Source of the DNA: Methylumidiphilus sp963753955
GTDB lineage: Bacteria; Pseudomonadota; Gammaproteobacteria; Methylococcales; Methylococcaceae
Reading direction: 5' to 3'
Length of the DNA: 64,000 nt
NCBI GenBank assembly: GCA_963753955.1
Contig: CAVWEM010000008.1
Location: 248,001 to 312,000, forward strand
Shown: positions 52,250 through 60,779 of the stretch, piece after piece
Numbering within the stretch: the first letter of the stretch is position 1
How the letters are laid out: each line of letters opens with the position of its first letter
Notes under the pieces: model-generated
Database searches by the model: none
What the model saw: only the letters and a program-made list of their open reading frames with translations
Told to the model about the DNA's origin: nothing
Position numbers and translations under genes: made by a program

Positions 52250-54418
52250 CTAAACCAGCCCCAGTCCGAGCAAGACCAGGTCGATGGCCTTGATGCCGAT
52301 GAACGGGACGACCAGCCCGCCGACACCGTATATCAGCAGATTGTTCTGCAGCAGCTTGTCGGCTCCGACCGGCTTGTAGCGGATGCCTTTCAGGGCCAGC
52401 GGGATCAACGCGATGATGATGAGGGCGTTGAAGATCACGGCGGAGAGGATCGCGCTGTTCGGCGTGGCCAAGTGCATCACATTCAGCGTGTTCAGCACCG
52501 GGTAAGTGCTGGCGAAGGCGGCCGGGATGATGGCGAAGTATTTCGCCAAGTCGTTGGCGATGCTGAAGGTGGTCAACGCGCCCCGCGTCATCAGCATCTG
52601 CTTGCCGGTCTCGACGATCTCGATCAGCTTGGTGGGGTTGGAATCCAAATCCACCATATTGCCCGCCTCCTTGGCAGCCTGGGTGCCAGAGTTCATCGCC
52701 ACGGCCACGTCGGCCTGGGCGAGCGCGGGGGCGTCGTTGGTGCCGTCGCCGGTCATCGCCACTAAGCGTCCGTCGGCCTGGTGCTGGCGGATCAGCTTGA
52801 GCTTGGCCTCCGGCGTCGCCTCGGCGAGGAAGTCATCGACGCCGGCCTCGGCGGCGATGGCGGCGGCGGTCAGGCGGTTGTCGCCGGTGATCATGATGGT
52901 CTTGATGCCCATCTGCCGCAACTCCCCGAAGCGCTCCTTGATGCCGCCCTTGACGATATCCTTCAGTTCGATCACGCCCAAGGCGCGGGAACCTTCCGCC
53001 ACGACCAAAGGCGTGCTGCCCCGGCGGGCCACGTCATCGACCATTTTCTGTAGCTCCTGCGGGAACTTGCCGCCCTGCTCTTGCACAAACCCGCTGATGG
53101 CGTCGGCGGCACCCTTGCGGATCTGGCGACCCCCACCCCCCGCCCCTCTCCCAGAGGGAGAGGGGCGATTGACACCGCCCTCACTCCATCTCCCTGCGGG
53201 AGAGGGTTGGGGTGATGGCAAATTAACGCCGCTCATCCGCGTCTGGGCGCTGAAATGCACGAAGGTCGCGCCCAAGGAGGCCACGTCGCGCTCGCGGATC
53301 CCGAATTTCTGCTTCGCCAGCACCACGATGCTGCGTCCTTCCGGGGTTTCGTCGGCCAGTGAGGCCAGTTGCGCCGCGTCGGCCAGCTCCTGTTCCGAAA
53401 TGCCCTTCACCGCTATGAACCGCGAAGCCTGCCGGTTGCCGAGGGTTATCGTGCCGGTCTTGTCCAGCAGCAGCACATCCACGTCGCCTGCCGCCTCCAC
53501 CGCCCGGCCCGAGGTGGCGATGACATTCTTCTGCATCATCCGGCCGATGCCGGCCACGCCGATGGCGGAAAGGAGTCCGCCAATCGTGGTCGGAATCAGG
53601 CAGACCAGCAAGGCGACCAACACGGTGAGGCTGATCGGCTGGCCGAGCTTCGCAGTTTCCACGCTGTACAAGGAGAAAGGCAACAGCGTGACCGTCGCCA
53701 GCAGAAAGACCAGGGTCAGGGCCACCAGCAGGATGGTCAGGGCGATCTCATTGGGGGTCTTCTGCCGCTTGGCGCTTTCCACCATGGCGATCATCCTATC
53801 CAGGAAGGTCTCGCCGGGATTGACGCTGATGCGCACCACCAGCCAGTCGGAAAGCACCCGCGTCCCGCCGGTCACCGAACTGAAATCGCCGCCGGATTCG
53901 CGGATCACCGGGGCGCTCTCGCCGGTGATGGCGCTCTCGTCCACCGAGGCGACGCCTTCGATGACATCGCCGTCGCCGGGGATGAACTCCCCCGCCTCCA
54001 CCTGGACCACATCGCCCTTGCGCAGGCTGGAGCCGGACACTTTCGAGTAGTCCGCCCCATGGCGCGGCTCGTCCAGCTTCTTCGCCGCAATGTCGCGCTT
54101 GGCGCTGCGCAGGGACGCCGCCTGGGCCTTGCTGCGCCCCTCGGCCACCGCCTCGGCGAAATTGGCGAACAGCACTGTGAACCATAGCCAGACCGTGACG
54201 CCAAGGATGAATCCGGCGGGTGCCTCGCCCTTTCCGGCCAAGGCCTGGAACCAGAGGACGGTCGTCAACAGGCTGCCGATGTAGACGACGAACATCACTG
54301 GATTTTTCCATTGCTGCTGCGGCGTGAGCTTGCGGAAGGACTCGACCGCCGCCTCTTGCAGAAGTCCTAAGTCGAACAATGACAAGGAAACCTTTTTTTC
54401 GCTCATTACTTTCACCAA
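52250..54418 (-). CDS. kdpB: KdpB, potassium-transporting P-type ATPase catalytic subunit, with in-frame repeat insertion
   Basis: KdpB hydrolyses ATP to drive potassium uptake. It has DESAITGESAPV (dephosphorylation TGES), the phosphorylation motif DKTGTITLG, KGAADAI-type nucleotide binding and the hinge GDGTNDAPALAQADVAV. The length is 722 residues, about 35 more than usual. The excess lies between TRMSGVN and GRQIRKGAAD in the nucleotide-binding domain, where about 31 extra residues rich in Pro, Ser, Gly and Arg are encoded by a palindromic repeat of the class that broke tssH. Here it is in frame, so the protein may still work. kdpA lies 5 bases upstream. Confidence 0.94.
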   Translation of the reverse strand: MVKVMSEKKVSLSLFDLGLLQEAAVESFRKLTPQQQWKNPVMFVVYIGSLLTTVLWFQALAGKGEAPAGFILGVTVWLWFTVLFANFAEAVAEGRSKAQAASLRSAKRDIAAKKLDEPRHGADYSKVSGSSLRKGDVVQVEAGEFIPGDGDVIEGVASVDESAITGESAPVIRESGGDFSSVTGGTRVLSDWLVVRISVNPGETFLDRMIAMVESAKRQKTPNEIALTILLVALTLVFLLATVTLLPFSLYSVETAKLGQPISLTVLVALLVCLIPTTIGGLLSAIGVAGIGRMMQKNVIATSGRAVEAAGDVDVLLLDKTGTITLGNRQASRFIAVKGISEQELADAAQLASLADETPEGRSIVVLAKQKFGIRERDVASLGATFVHFSAQTRMSGVNLPSPQPSPAGRWSEGGVNRPSPSGRGAGGGGRQIRKGAADAISGFVQEQGGKFPQELQKMVDDVARRGSTPLVVAEGSRALGVIELKDIVKGGIKERFGELRQMGIKTIMITGDNRLTAAAIAAEAGVDDFLAEATPEAKLKLIRQHQADGRLVAMTGDGTNDAPALAQADVAVAMNSGTQAAKEAGNMVDLDSNPTKLIEIVETGKQMLMTRGALTTFSIANDLAKYFAIIPAAFASTYPVLNTLNVMHLATPNSAILSAVIFNALIIIALIPLALKGIRYKPVGADKLLQNNLLIYGVGGLVVPFIGIKAIDLVLLGLGLV
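53128..53222. repeat. Palindromic repeat inserted in frame within kdpB
   Basis: The region contains GCCCCTCTCCCAGAGGGAGA then GGGGC, and TCTCCCTGCGGGAGAGGG, with the spacer words CACTCCATC and TTGGGGTGATGG. It adds about 31 codons without a stop on the coding strand. The same class occurs out of frame in tssH and intergenically beside kdpB. Confidence 0.82.
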
Positions 54419-54423
54419 AGCCC

Positions 54424-56232
54424 TTATTTCAATCCAAGCATCATCAGATGCTCCACCACCGGCCCCAAAGCCAAGGCCGGGACGAAGGTCAACGCCCCCA
54501 CCAGCAGCACTGTGCCGATCAACAGCGACACGAACAGCGGGGTGTGGGTCGGCAAGGTGCCGGGACCCACGGGGACGATTTTCTTCGCCGCCAGGGAACC
54601 GGCGATGGCCAGCACCGGCACGGTCAGCCAGAAACGGGCGAACAGCATGGCCAAGCCCAAACTGAAGTTATAAAAAGGCGTGTTCGCCGACAGCCCGCCA
54701 AACGCGCTGCCGTTGTTGTTGCCTGTCGAAGAGAAGGCGTAGAGGATTTCGCTGAAGCTGTGCGCCCCAGGGTTGAACACCGAGGACTTGCCCACGTCGA
54801 GCAGCACCGCCACCGCCGTGCCGCCCAACACCATCAGCGGCGGGATCAGAATGACGATGGCGGCCATCTTCATTTCAAAGGCCTCGATCTTCTTGCCTAG
54901 GTATTCCGGTGTGCGGCCGATCATCAGGCCGGCCACGAACACCGCGACGATGGCGAACACGATCATCCCGTACAGGCCGGAGCCGACGCCGCCGTAGACC
55001 ACCTCGCCCAGTTGCATCAGCCACATCGGGACCAAGCCACCGATGGGGGTGAAGGAGTCATGCATCGCGTTGACCGAGCCATTGGAGGCCGACGTGGTGG
55101 CGACGGCCCACAGCGCGGAATTGGTGATGCCGAACCGGGTCTCCTTGCCCTCCATGTTGCCGCCGGCCTGCAGGGCCGACGCCTGTTGATCCACGAGCAT
55201 CGCCGACAGATTGGGGTTGCCGCCTTGCTCGGCGGGCACGGCGACAAAGACCAGCGCGACGAAGATGACCGTCATCGCGGCCAGGATCGCCCAGCCCTGC
55301 CGCCGGTCGCCCACCATCACGCCGAACGTGACGCACAACGCGGCGGATATCACGAGGATAGCCAGCATTTCCAGGAAATTGGACAGCGGCGTCGGGTTTT
55401 CGAACGGGTGCGCCGAGTTGACGTTGAAGAAGCCGCCGCCGTTGGTGCCGAGCTGTTTGATGGCGACCTGGGAGGCCGCAGGCCCCAAGGCCAGGGTCTG
55501 CTCCTTCAGCTCGATCTTCTCCATCACCGGCTTGCCGTCGGCATCGTTCAATGCCTGCCCGTCAGCCCCCAACTTGGCTTGCTCATAGCTCGTCGTTTCG
55601 GCCAGAGGAACGGACTGATAGGGGCTGAAGTTCTGCACCACACCCTGCCCCACCAGCACCAAGGCCAGGACGAAGGACAAGGGCAGCAGGATGTAGAGTG
55701 TGCTGCGGGTCAGATCCACCCAGAAATTGCCGAGGGTGTCGGCGTTGCGGCGGATGAAGCCCCGGGTGAAGGCCACCAGGGTCGCCATGCCCGACGCCGC
55801 CGACACGAAGTTCTGCACCGTCAGCCCGAGCATCTGGGTCAGGTAGCTCATCGTCGCCTCGCCGCTGTAGCCCTGCCAGTTGGTGTTGGTGGCGAAGCTC
55901 ACCGCCGTGTTGAAGGCCGAGTCGGGGCTGACGTTGGCTAAGTTCTGCGGATTCAAGGGCAGGTAGATCTGCAACCGCTGCAAGGCGAATACCGCCAGGG
56001 TTCCCAGCAGGTTGAACATCAGTAAGGCGATGGCGTAATCCGTCCAGCGCATCTCCTCTTTCGCATTGACGCCTGACAATCGATAAATCCAGTTCTCAAG
56101 GGATTTAAGCCATCTGTTTAGACCCGCAGGCTCGTCCTGGTAGATGCGGGCCATATACCCGCCCAGCGGTTTCGCCAAAGCCAGCAGCGCGGCCACATAG
56201 ACCGCAATCTGTAAAAACCCGTTGCCAGTCAT
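54424..56232 (-). CDS. kdpA: KdpA, potassium channel-like subunit
   Basis: ATG 56232 shares a base with the kdpF stop and starts MTGNGFLQIAVYVAALLALA; the longer open frame upstream is not homologous. The 602-residue protein has about ten membrane segments and the filter-type stretches of KdpA: FATNTNWQGYSGEATMSYLT, QLGTNGGGFFNVNSAHPFEN and STGNNNGSAFGG. These line the selectivity filter for high-affinity potassium uptake. kdpB follows 5 bases later. Confidence 0.96.
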   Translation of the reverse strand: MTGNGFLQIAVYVAALLALAKPLGGYMARIYQDEPAGLNRWLKSLENWIYRLSGVNAKEEMRWTDYAIALLMFNLLGTLAVFALQRLQIYLPLNPQNLANVSPDSAFNTAVSFATNTNWQGYSGEATMSYLTQMLGLTVQNFVSAASGMATLVAFTRGFIRRNADTLGNFWVDLTRSTLYILLPLSFVLALVLVGQGVVQNFSPYQSVPLAETTSYEQAKLGADGQALNDADGKPVMEKIELKEQTLALGPAASQVAIKQLGTNGGGFFNVNSAHPFENPTPLSNFLEMLAILVISAALCVTFGVMVGDRRQGWAILAAMTVIFVALVFVAVPAEQGGNPNLSAMLVDQQASALQAGGNMEGKETRFGITNSALWAVATTSASNGSVNAMHDSFTPIGGLVPMWLMQLGEVVYGGVGSGLYGMIVFAIVAVFVAGLMIGRTPEYLGKKIEAFEMKMAAIVILIPPLMVLGGTAVAVLLDVGKSSVFNPGAHSFSEILYAFSSTGNNNGSAFGGLSANTPFYNFSLGLAMLFARFWLTVPVLAIAGSLAAKKIVPVGPGTLPTHTPLFVSLLIGTVLLVGALTFVPALALGPVVEHLMMLGLK

Positions 56233-56321
56233 CAGAATTTCTCCGGATAGAACAGCGCGACCACCAAATAAATCAAAATCCCCAGCGCCAGCGCGCCGCT
56301 TAGAAGATAAACCCAGCTCAT
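56232..56321 (-). CDS. kdpF: KdpF, small Kdp membrane subunit
   Basis: The 29-residue peptide (MSWVYLLSGALALGILIYLV, ending ALFYPEKF) is a single membrane helix with the conserved YL.ALFYPE.F ending of KdpF, which stabilises the KdpABC complex. Its TGA overlaps the kdpA ATG by one base (TGATG) and its ATG overlaps the stop of the small gene before it. Both overlaps point to tight translational coupling. Confidence 0.92.
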   Translation of the reverse strand: MSWVYLLSGALALGILIYLVVALFYPEKF

Positions 56322-56410
56322 GTCCGCCTCCGCAACCGCTCACAACCGAACACCAACGCCATCGTGATGGCAAAGAAAAAGACCGTCAATGCTAGATACG
56401 CGATATCCAT
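56318..56410 (-). CDS. Small membrane protein encoded before kdpF
   Basis: A 30-residue peptide (MDIAYLALTVFFFAITMALV then FGCERLRRRT) forms one hydrophobic helix with a basic end. Its ATGA overlap with kdpF and the recurrence of a similar tiny gene (pattern MD.LYL.L...FFALT...CERL) before kdpF in many proteobacteria support it as real. The function is unknown; its location suggests an auxiliary Kdp peptide. Further upstream, to 56882, there is no gene that I can support. Confidence 0.7.
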   Translation of the reverse strand: MDIAYLALTVFFFAITMALVFGCERLRRRT

Positions 56411-56763
56411 AAATCCACCTAAAGTAAAAAAATGATTGCCCGACTCCCAAACGGCAAATAACAAGGCCAAAAAGAGCGACATTGATGGAAAGTGCGAGCA
56501 CTATAAGAAAGAGTTCTTTTAATACCATGGCTTTATGCCTCCCGGAAAAAACCATTTCACTGGCACAATGGTAGGGTACCGTCGCTAAAAAAGCCGTATA
56601 ATTTTTGGGCATCGTTGTAAAAAAACTGTAAAAATCCTGAAAAACACTCAAAGGCTCATGCGTACCCAACGGCGGCCCACCCTGCCAACGCAGCAGAGCC
56701 ATTTTTATAGGGTCTTTATAAAATTCGATGGAGGTGGGTCGATTTGATTGGCGGCAGTGCTCT

Positions 56764-56811
56764 GGGAGCGCGGGCGTCCCGCCCGCTTGCGGGCTAGAAG
56801 CCCGCGCTCCC
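56764..56811. repeat. Palindromic repeat upstream of the kdp operon
   Basis: GGGAGCGCGGG (56764-56774) pairs exactly with CCCGCGCTCCC (56801-56811), with an inner GCCCGC..GCGGGC stem. Outside it, GGAGGTGGGT and ACCCACCTCC words form a wider imperfect inverted pair (56730-56841). It lies within the region where the kdp promoter should be or just upstream of it. Confidence 0.65.
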
Positions 56812-56882
56812 GGTGCGATAAATCAATTAAACCCACCTCCAATTCGATAAATCTTTTACACACATTATATTTTTTGCAAAAT

Positions 56883-58042
56883 AGGACTTACGCACGAGCC
56901 TGAAGCTACCGCAGAACCCTGGTGGTTCACGGTTTCAGGTCAGGCGAAGGACATGGGTATTGACGGGTTTTTAAGCTCCTCCCTCATATAATCGGAGAGA
57001 AGGTTGTTTTTCAGGGCGTAGATGTTTGTTTTGAGTTTCCTGGCGAGCCTTGTCAGGCAGTGCCAGGCGAGTATCGCGCAGCCGATGTGGTTTCTCTGGG
57101 CGCGGGCCTTGCGGCATTGGCATTTCTCCAGGCCGAGCATTTGCTTGCCTTCGCGGTGGTATTGCTCGATTTTCCAGCGGACGGCGCACATATCTTTAAT
57201 GGCGACGGCGGAATCCTGGGAAAGGCCGTTGGTGGCGACGTGTTCCGTGCGGTTTGTCGCCGCAACCCGGAACAGTTTCACCTTGTAATCCATCGGGAAT
57301 CCATGTATCTTCACAAGCTTGCCGCGCGGCATTTCGTCGCCGAACCATTCCAGGTCGGAAACGGCCTTGTAGGGGGTTTTGCCCCGGCTGTCGTCCACCT
57401 TGCGGTTGGCTTTGAGCGGGCAATAAAACACCTTTCCGGCCCTGTCGATGTGCATCATCAAATCCTTGGTGGCGTACCAGGAATCCATCAGCACGGCGCG
57501 GAACGGCAGGTTTTTGTTTCCGATGGCGTCGTCGAAAATATCCCGCACGTGGTCGAGCTTGGTCTTGCCGTCCCCGTCGGGGTCGTATATCCGCCAATCG
57601 ATGATCCAGTGTTCGCCGGTATCCAGGTTAGCGTACACGCAATTGGCGACGCCGATGCCTTTCACGACGCCATGCCCGTTGCCGCTATACTGGCGGCGCA
57701 CCCGTTCTATCTTGAAAGAATGGCGCTTGTCCAGTACGCTGTCGTCGAATATCAGGCAGGCGTTCCCGCCACGGCGGACAAGGTGCCCGACGGACTGCCA
57801 GGCCGCATTCGGCGAGACGCCGTCCTCCATGAGGCAACGATTTATGGCATCATGGGAAAACCCAATATGATGGTCGGCCATGTAGGTTTGCGTGTAGTTC
57901 ATAAGAGCCGCAATAATAAATTGACAATAGTCCTTTCGCGTCGGCTTCAAGCCGGAGTATTTGCTCGTCTTCATAGGCGGCTATTATACTCCGTTAAGGC
58001 CAATATTAATATACCCATGTTAATATATTTTGCGTAAGTCCT
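56883..58042 (-). mobile_element. 1160-bp insertion sequence, copy 2
   Basis: The ends AGGACTTACGCA (56883-56894) and TGCGTAAGTCCT (58031-58042), the length and the orientation are identical to copy 1 at 20387-21546. Internal differences are few. The two copies lie about 36.5 kb apart in direct orientation. Confidence 0.93.
56940..57974 (-). CDS. DDE transposase of the 1160-bp IS, copy 2
   Basis: A full-length 344-residue protein with the same catalytic motifs as copy 1 (IFDDSVLDKRHS, AVLMDSWYATKDLMMHIDRA, RWKIEQYHREGKQ). It differs from copy 1 at about ten residues, for example DGVSPN instead of DDVSPN and MREELKNP instead of MKEGLKNP near the C-terminus. No frameshift is seen, so both copies could be active. 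Confidence 0.9.
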   Translation of the reverse strand: MKTSKYSGLKPTRKDYCQFIIAALMNYTQTYMADHHIGFSHDAINRCLMEDGVSPNAAWQSVGHLVRRGGNACLIFDDSVLDKRHSFKIERVRRQYSGNGHGVVKGIGVANCVYANLDTGEHWIIDWRIYDPDGDGKTKLDHVRDIFDDAIGNKNLPFRAVLMDSWYATKDLMMHIDRAGKVFYCPLKANRKVDDSRGKTPYKAVSDLEWFGDEMPRGKLVKIHGFPMDYKVKLFRVAATNRTEHVATNGLSQDSAVAIKDMCAVRWKIEQYHREGKQMLGLEKCQCRKARAQRNHIGCAILAWHCLTRLARKLKTNIYALKNNLLSDYMREELKNPSIPMSFA

Positions 58043-58242
58043 GTTTATGACTTTTTCTAAGTTCCTAACCCATCAGGCCAGCCGCTTAAGCACCGATAAT
58101 ACGTCGGAATACCTAGAGGCTGCGTCGACCATCGTGCTGGTGGCATTGTTGCCGTCACTGACGGTGATCGTTCTGCTGTGACGGCGAGTCGCCGCAAGCC
58201 CTTGCGGCTAATGACGCCACCGTCCCTCGCTACCCGGCCTGC

Positions 58243-58585
58243 CATGACCAAAGAAAGCCTGTTTGCCGCGGAGGAGCGCGAAGCCAAGCTCGACAAGCTG
58301 GGCGACGTATTGCAACTGTTGGACGAAAGCATCGACTTAGCCGCGCTGGCGGCCAAGATCGACCGGATCGCTCCGTGTCCGGCTGCCGGGGTCGGCTAGG
58401 CCATCATCTCTGCCACCGTCAACCGCGAGTTGTCCAAGCAAGGCTACCTCGCCCGTGGCGGGCACATCATCGACGCCAGCCTCGTCCCGATGTCCGTCCC
58501 GCGGAACCACAAGGAAGAGCAAGAGCCGGTCAAGCGGCAAACCCTGCCCCCGACCGGACTCCGGCCGGTCAACCAAGCGGCTTAA
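58243..58585 (+). pseudogene. IS5-type transposase, internally deleted
   Basis: The N-terminal part (MTKESLFAAEEREAKLDKLG, then LAALAAKIDRIAP) matches the start of IS5-family transposases. The sequence jumps in another frame to ATVNRELSKQGYLARGGHII then DASLVP, the second half of the same family, and ends at a TAA at 58583-58585. The core between is missing. The ISAs1-type element is inserted right after the stop codon. Confidence 0.78.
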
Positions 58586-58586
58586 G

Positions 58587-59775
58587 CAGGGCAATCGCGC
58601 TATGTGGACGGCTTGCCGAAGATCAATCCAAACCGGTAATCATCGTTGAGCGAAGCCCTGAGCTTGCGGATGCGCAGGCTTTCCTTGGAGGGGCCGTTGT
58701 GGCGGATGACGTTCAAGGCCATGCGCCGCACCAGGCCCAGGTTTTCCGCCGAATGATCCTTGCGGGCGCGGTTGGCATCCTCGCCGAACTGCACGTCCAG
58801 CACCCAGTGCCGGCCGTTCTCGATGGCCCAATGCCCGCGCACCACGTCCGCAAAGCGTTCCAGGCCGGTCCGCGAACCCAGGTAGTGGCGGCATCCGGTG
58901 GTGGTCTGTCCGCCAATGACGCGGGTTGACCCCACCCGCCCCACCGCCCGCAACCCCGCCCATTCCGGCTTCTGCGCCAGCCAGCCGAGGTTGTCGCTGA
59001 GCGCGTAGCGGCGGATTTCGATCCGCCCGTGGTCTTTCTCCACCGTCTCGCACACCGCCAGCGCGCCCTTGCCGGCCTCCGTGTCCAGCCACAGCGCCAC
59101 GTCCTCGCGCAGCCCCGGGTGGTTGTCCTTCAGCGCCAGCACGTAATCCGCGCCCGCCTGGTCGGTCTTGTCGGCGATGGCCTTCTGGCAACCCATGGCG
59201 TCGATGCTGACCACGGCCCCCTCCAATTCCAGCAAGTCCAGCACCTGCGGGATGGCGGTGATCTCGTTGGGCTTGCCGTCCACCGCCTGCTGCGCCAACA
59301 CCAGCCGCGCCTTGGCGGCGTAGGCGCTCAACAGATGCGCCGCGCCCTCCTTGCCCCGGCTTCCGCGCAAGGTCTTGCCGTCCAGGCAGACCTGCTCGCC
59401 CGCGAGGCTGGGCAGGGCCGACCGCGCCCAGCGCAGGAACGCCGCCGCGAAGACCCCCGGCCCCAGCCGGCCGACGGCATCGCTGAGCGTGTCATGCGAG
59501 GGGATGCCGTCGGGGAGTTCCAGGAATTGCCGGAACCAAGCCTCCTTTTCGCGGGCGAAGGCTTCCGTCCCCACCCAGTCTTCGATGCCGCCCAGCACCG
59601 CGCAGAAGACGATCATCAGAATATCCTGGAGCGGGTGCAACTTGTCCTTGGTGGCCCGCCTTGGGTCGGCAAGCTCGGCAAAGCAGGGCCGGGGATCGGG
59701 CAGCATGCGGGGCGGACACAAAGCCGACACCGTAACGCATCCGACTGCCAAGGGCTAGATAGCGCGATTGCCCTG
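58587..59775 (-). mobile_element. Complete ISAs1-type insertion sequence
   Basis: The terminal inverted repeats are CAGGGCAATCGCGCTAT (58587-58603) and its exact complement (59759-59775). The element is 1189 bp. It is flanked by 10-base direct repeats, GCGGCTTAAG at 58577-58586 and GCGGCGTAAG at 59776-59785, with one mismatch. A further partial end, GCGATTGCCCTG, at 60711-60722 is a relic of another copy. Confidence 0.92.
58600..59751 (-). CDS. ISAs1-family transposase
   Basis: This 383-residue protein (start possibly at ATG 59706, MLPDPRPCFAELADPRR) has the ISAs1 pattern: KLHPLQDILMIVFCAVLGGI, SHDTLSDAVGRL, VCLDGKTLRGSRGKEGAAHL (catalytic Asp), VVSIDAMGCQKAIADKTDQA (second Asp), VLALKDNHPGLREDV and HWAIENGRHWVLDVQFGEDA (catalytic Glu). 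No lesion is seen, so it may be active. Confidence 0.93.
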   Translation of the reverse strand: MAVGCVTVSALCPPRMLPDPRPCFAELADPRRATKDKLHPLQDILMIVFCAVLGGIEDWVGTEAFAREKEAWFRQFLELPDGIPSHDTLSDAVGRLGPGVFAAAFLRWARSALPSLAGEQVCLDGKTLRGSRGKEGAAHLLSAYAAKARLVLAQQAVDGKPNEITAIPQVLDLLELEGAVVSIDAMGCQKAIADKTDQAGADYVLALKDNHPGLREDVALWLDTEAGKGALAVCETVEKDHGRIEIRRYALSDNLGWLAQKPEWAGLRAVGRVGSTRVIGGQTTTGCRHYLGSRTGLERFADVVRGHWAIENGRHWVLDVQFGEDANRARKDHSAENLGLVRRMALNVIRHNGPSKESLRIRKLRASLNDDYRFGLIFGKPST

Positions 59776-59780
59776 GCGGC

Positions 59781-60674
59781 GTAAGGCGATTTCTTGAAAA
59801 TGAAATCCCGTTCATGGCAAGATGTTCGGTCCTGCCACAGCCACGGGACCCGCGCCTATGAACCTGCCCCTTCCGCCTTCTGACCGGCCGTTGTTGGACG
59901 CCTCGCACCTTGAAGACCTGAGGCAGGCGGCGTCGAAAATGCCGTTCGCGGAGCGGCGGTCGTTCCAGGCGGCGATGGCGCCCAAGTACTGCGGGGGCAG
60001 CGCCCGCCTGGCGGAGTCGCTGTTCGGCTGGAGCCGCCACGCCGTCGAGCCGGGGCTTCACGAGCGGCGCAGCGGCGTGGTTTGCCCGGGCGCGCAAAAG
60101 GCCTGTTGCGGAAACATCCTGTGGGAGGACAGGCATCCGGAGGCGGCGGCGGCCCTGTGGGCGCTGGCGGAGTCGCACTGCCAGCGGGATCCGGCCAGCC
60201 AGGCCACGCTGGCGTACACCCGGCTGGCGGCGGCGGGGGCGCTGCGGCAGTTGCGGGGCCAAGGCTTCGCGGAGGACGCGCTGCCGTCCCCCAGCGAGCG
60301 GCGCACCCAGTTCCTCAAGCGCACGGTGGAATTCGCCGACCTGATCGGCAAGCCCGTCCAGCTTCTGTACTACCCGCCGTACCACAGCAAGTGCAACCCG
60401 GTGGAGCGCTGCTGGGGCATCCTGGAAAAGCACTGGAACGGGACGAAGCGGGCGGATGTGGACGCCATGCTCGGGTGGGCCGGGGGCATGACCTGGAAGG
60501 GCATCCGCCCCGTCGTGGAACTCAGCCGCAAGGCGTACCAGAAGGGCGTCTCCCTGTCCAAGGCCGCCATGCAAGAGGTGGAGGCACGGCTGGAACGGAA
60601 CCCACTGTTGCCCAAATGGGATATCCTGATCCGGCCTGCTTGATGGGATAGCCTTTGGCGGAAATCACCTTATA
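59781..60674 (+). mobile_element. ISAzo13-type element, internally deleted
   Basis: The left end GTAAGGCGATTTC and the right end read outward as ATAAGGTGATTTC form imperfect terminal repeats around a transposase-derived gene. The size, about 0.9 kb, is well below that of intact members because the middle of the transposase is missing. Exact ends are uncertain by a few bases. Confidence 0.65.
59822..60643 (+). pseudogene. ISAzo13-family transposase with in-frame internal deletion
   Basis: The likely start is ATG 59858 (MNLPLPPSDRPLLDASHLED). The N-terminal half (FAERRSFQAAMAPKYCGGSA, ALAESHCQRDPASQATLAYT) joins directly, after DALPSPSERRTQF, to the C-terminal third (LLYYPPYHSKCNPVERCWGI, LEKHWNGTKRADVDAMLGWA). 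The second block contains the last catalytic Glu (NPVERCW), but the region with the first catalytic Asp residues is gone. The frame is kept by chance; the protein should not transpose. Confidence 0.78.
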
Positions 60675-60779
60675 GGGCAAAAATACTGGGAATCCAAGCT
60701 ATTGCTTGATGCGATTGCCCTGCATAACGCTTGACGACATTAACAGTATCTACGTGGGCTGCTGGAATAAGGTATAAAC

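Noticed and set aside
52506..54050. Plus-strand open frame of 514 codons opposite kdpB
   Set aside because: Antisense artefact of the GC-rich kdpB gene; the kdpB motifs are unambiguous.
56340..56528. A second small membrane protein of about 62 codons (MVLKELFLIVLALSINVALF) before the kdp operon
   Set aside because: It overlaps the better supported 30-residue gene and its C-terminal half is read through that gene out of frame; only the first 30 residues look like a membrane helix.
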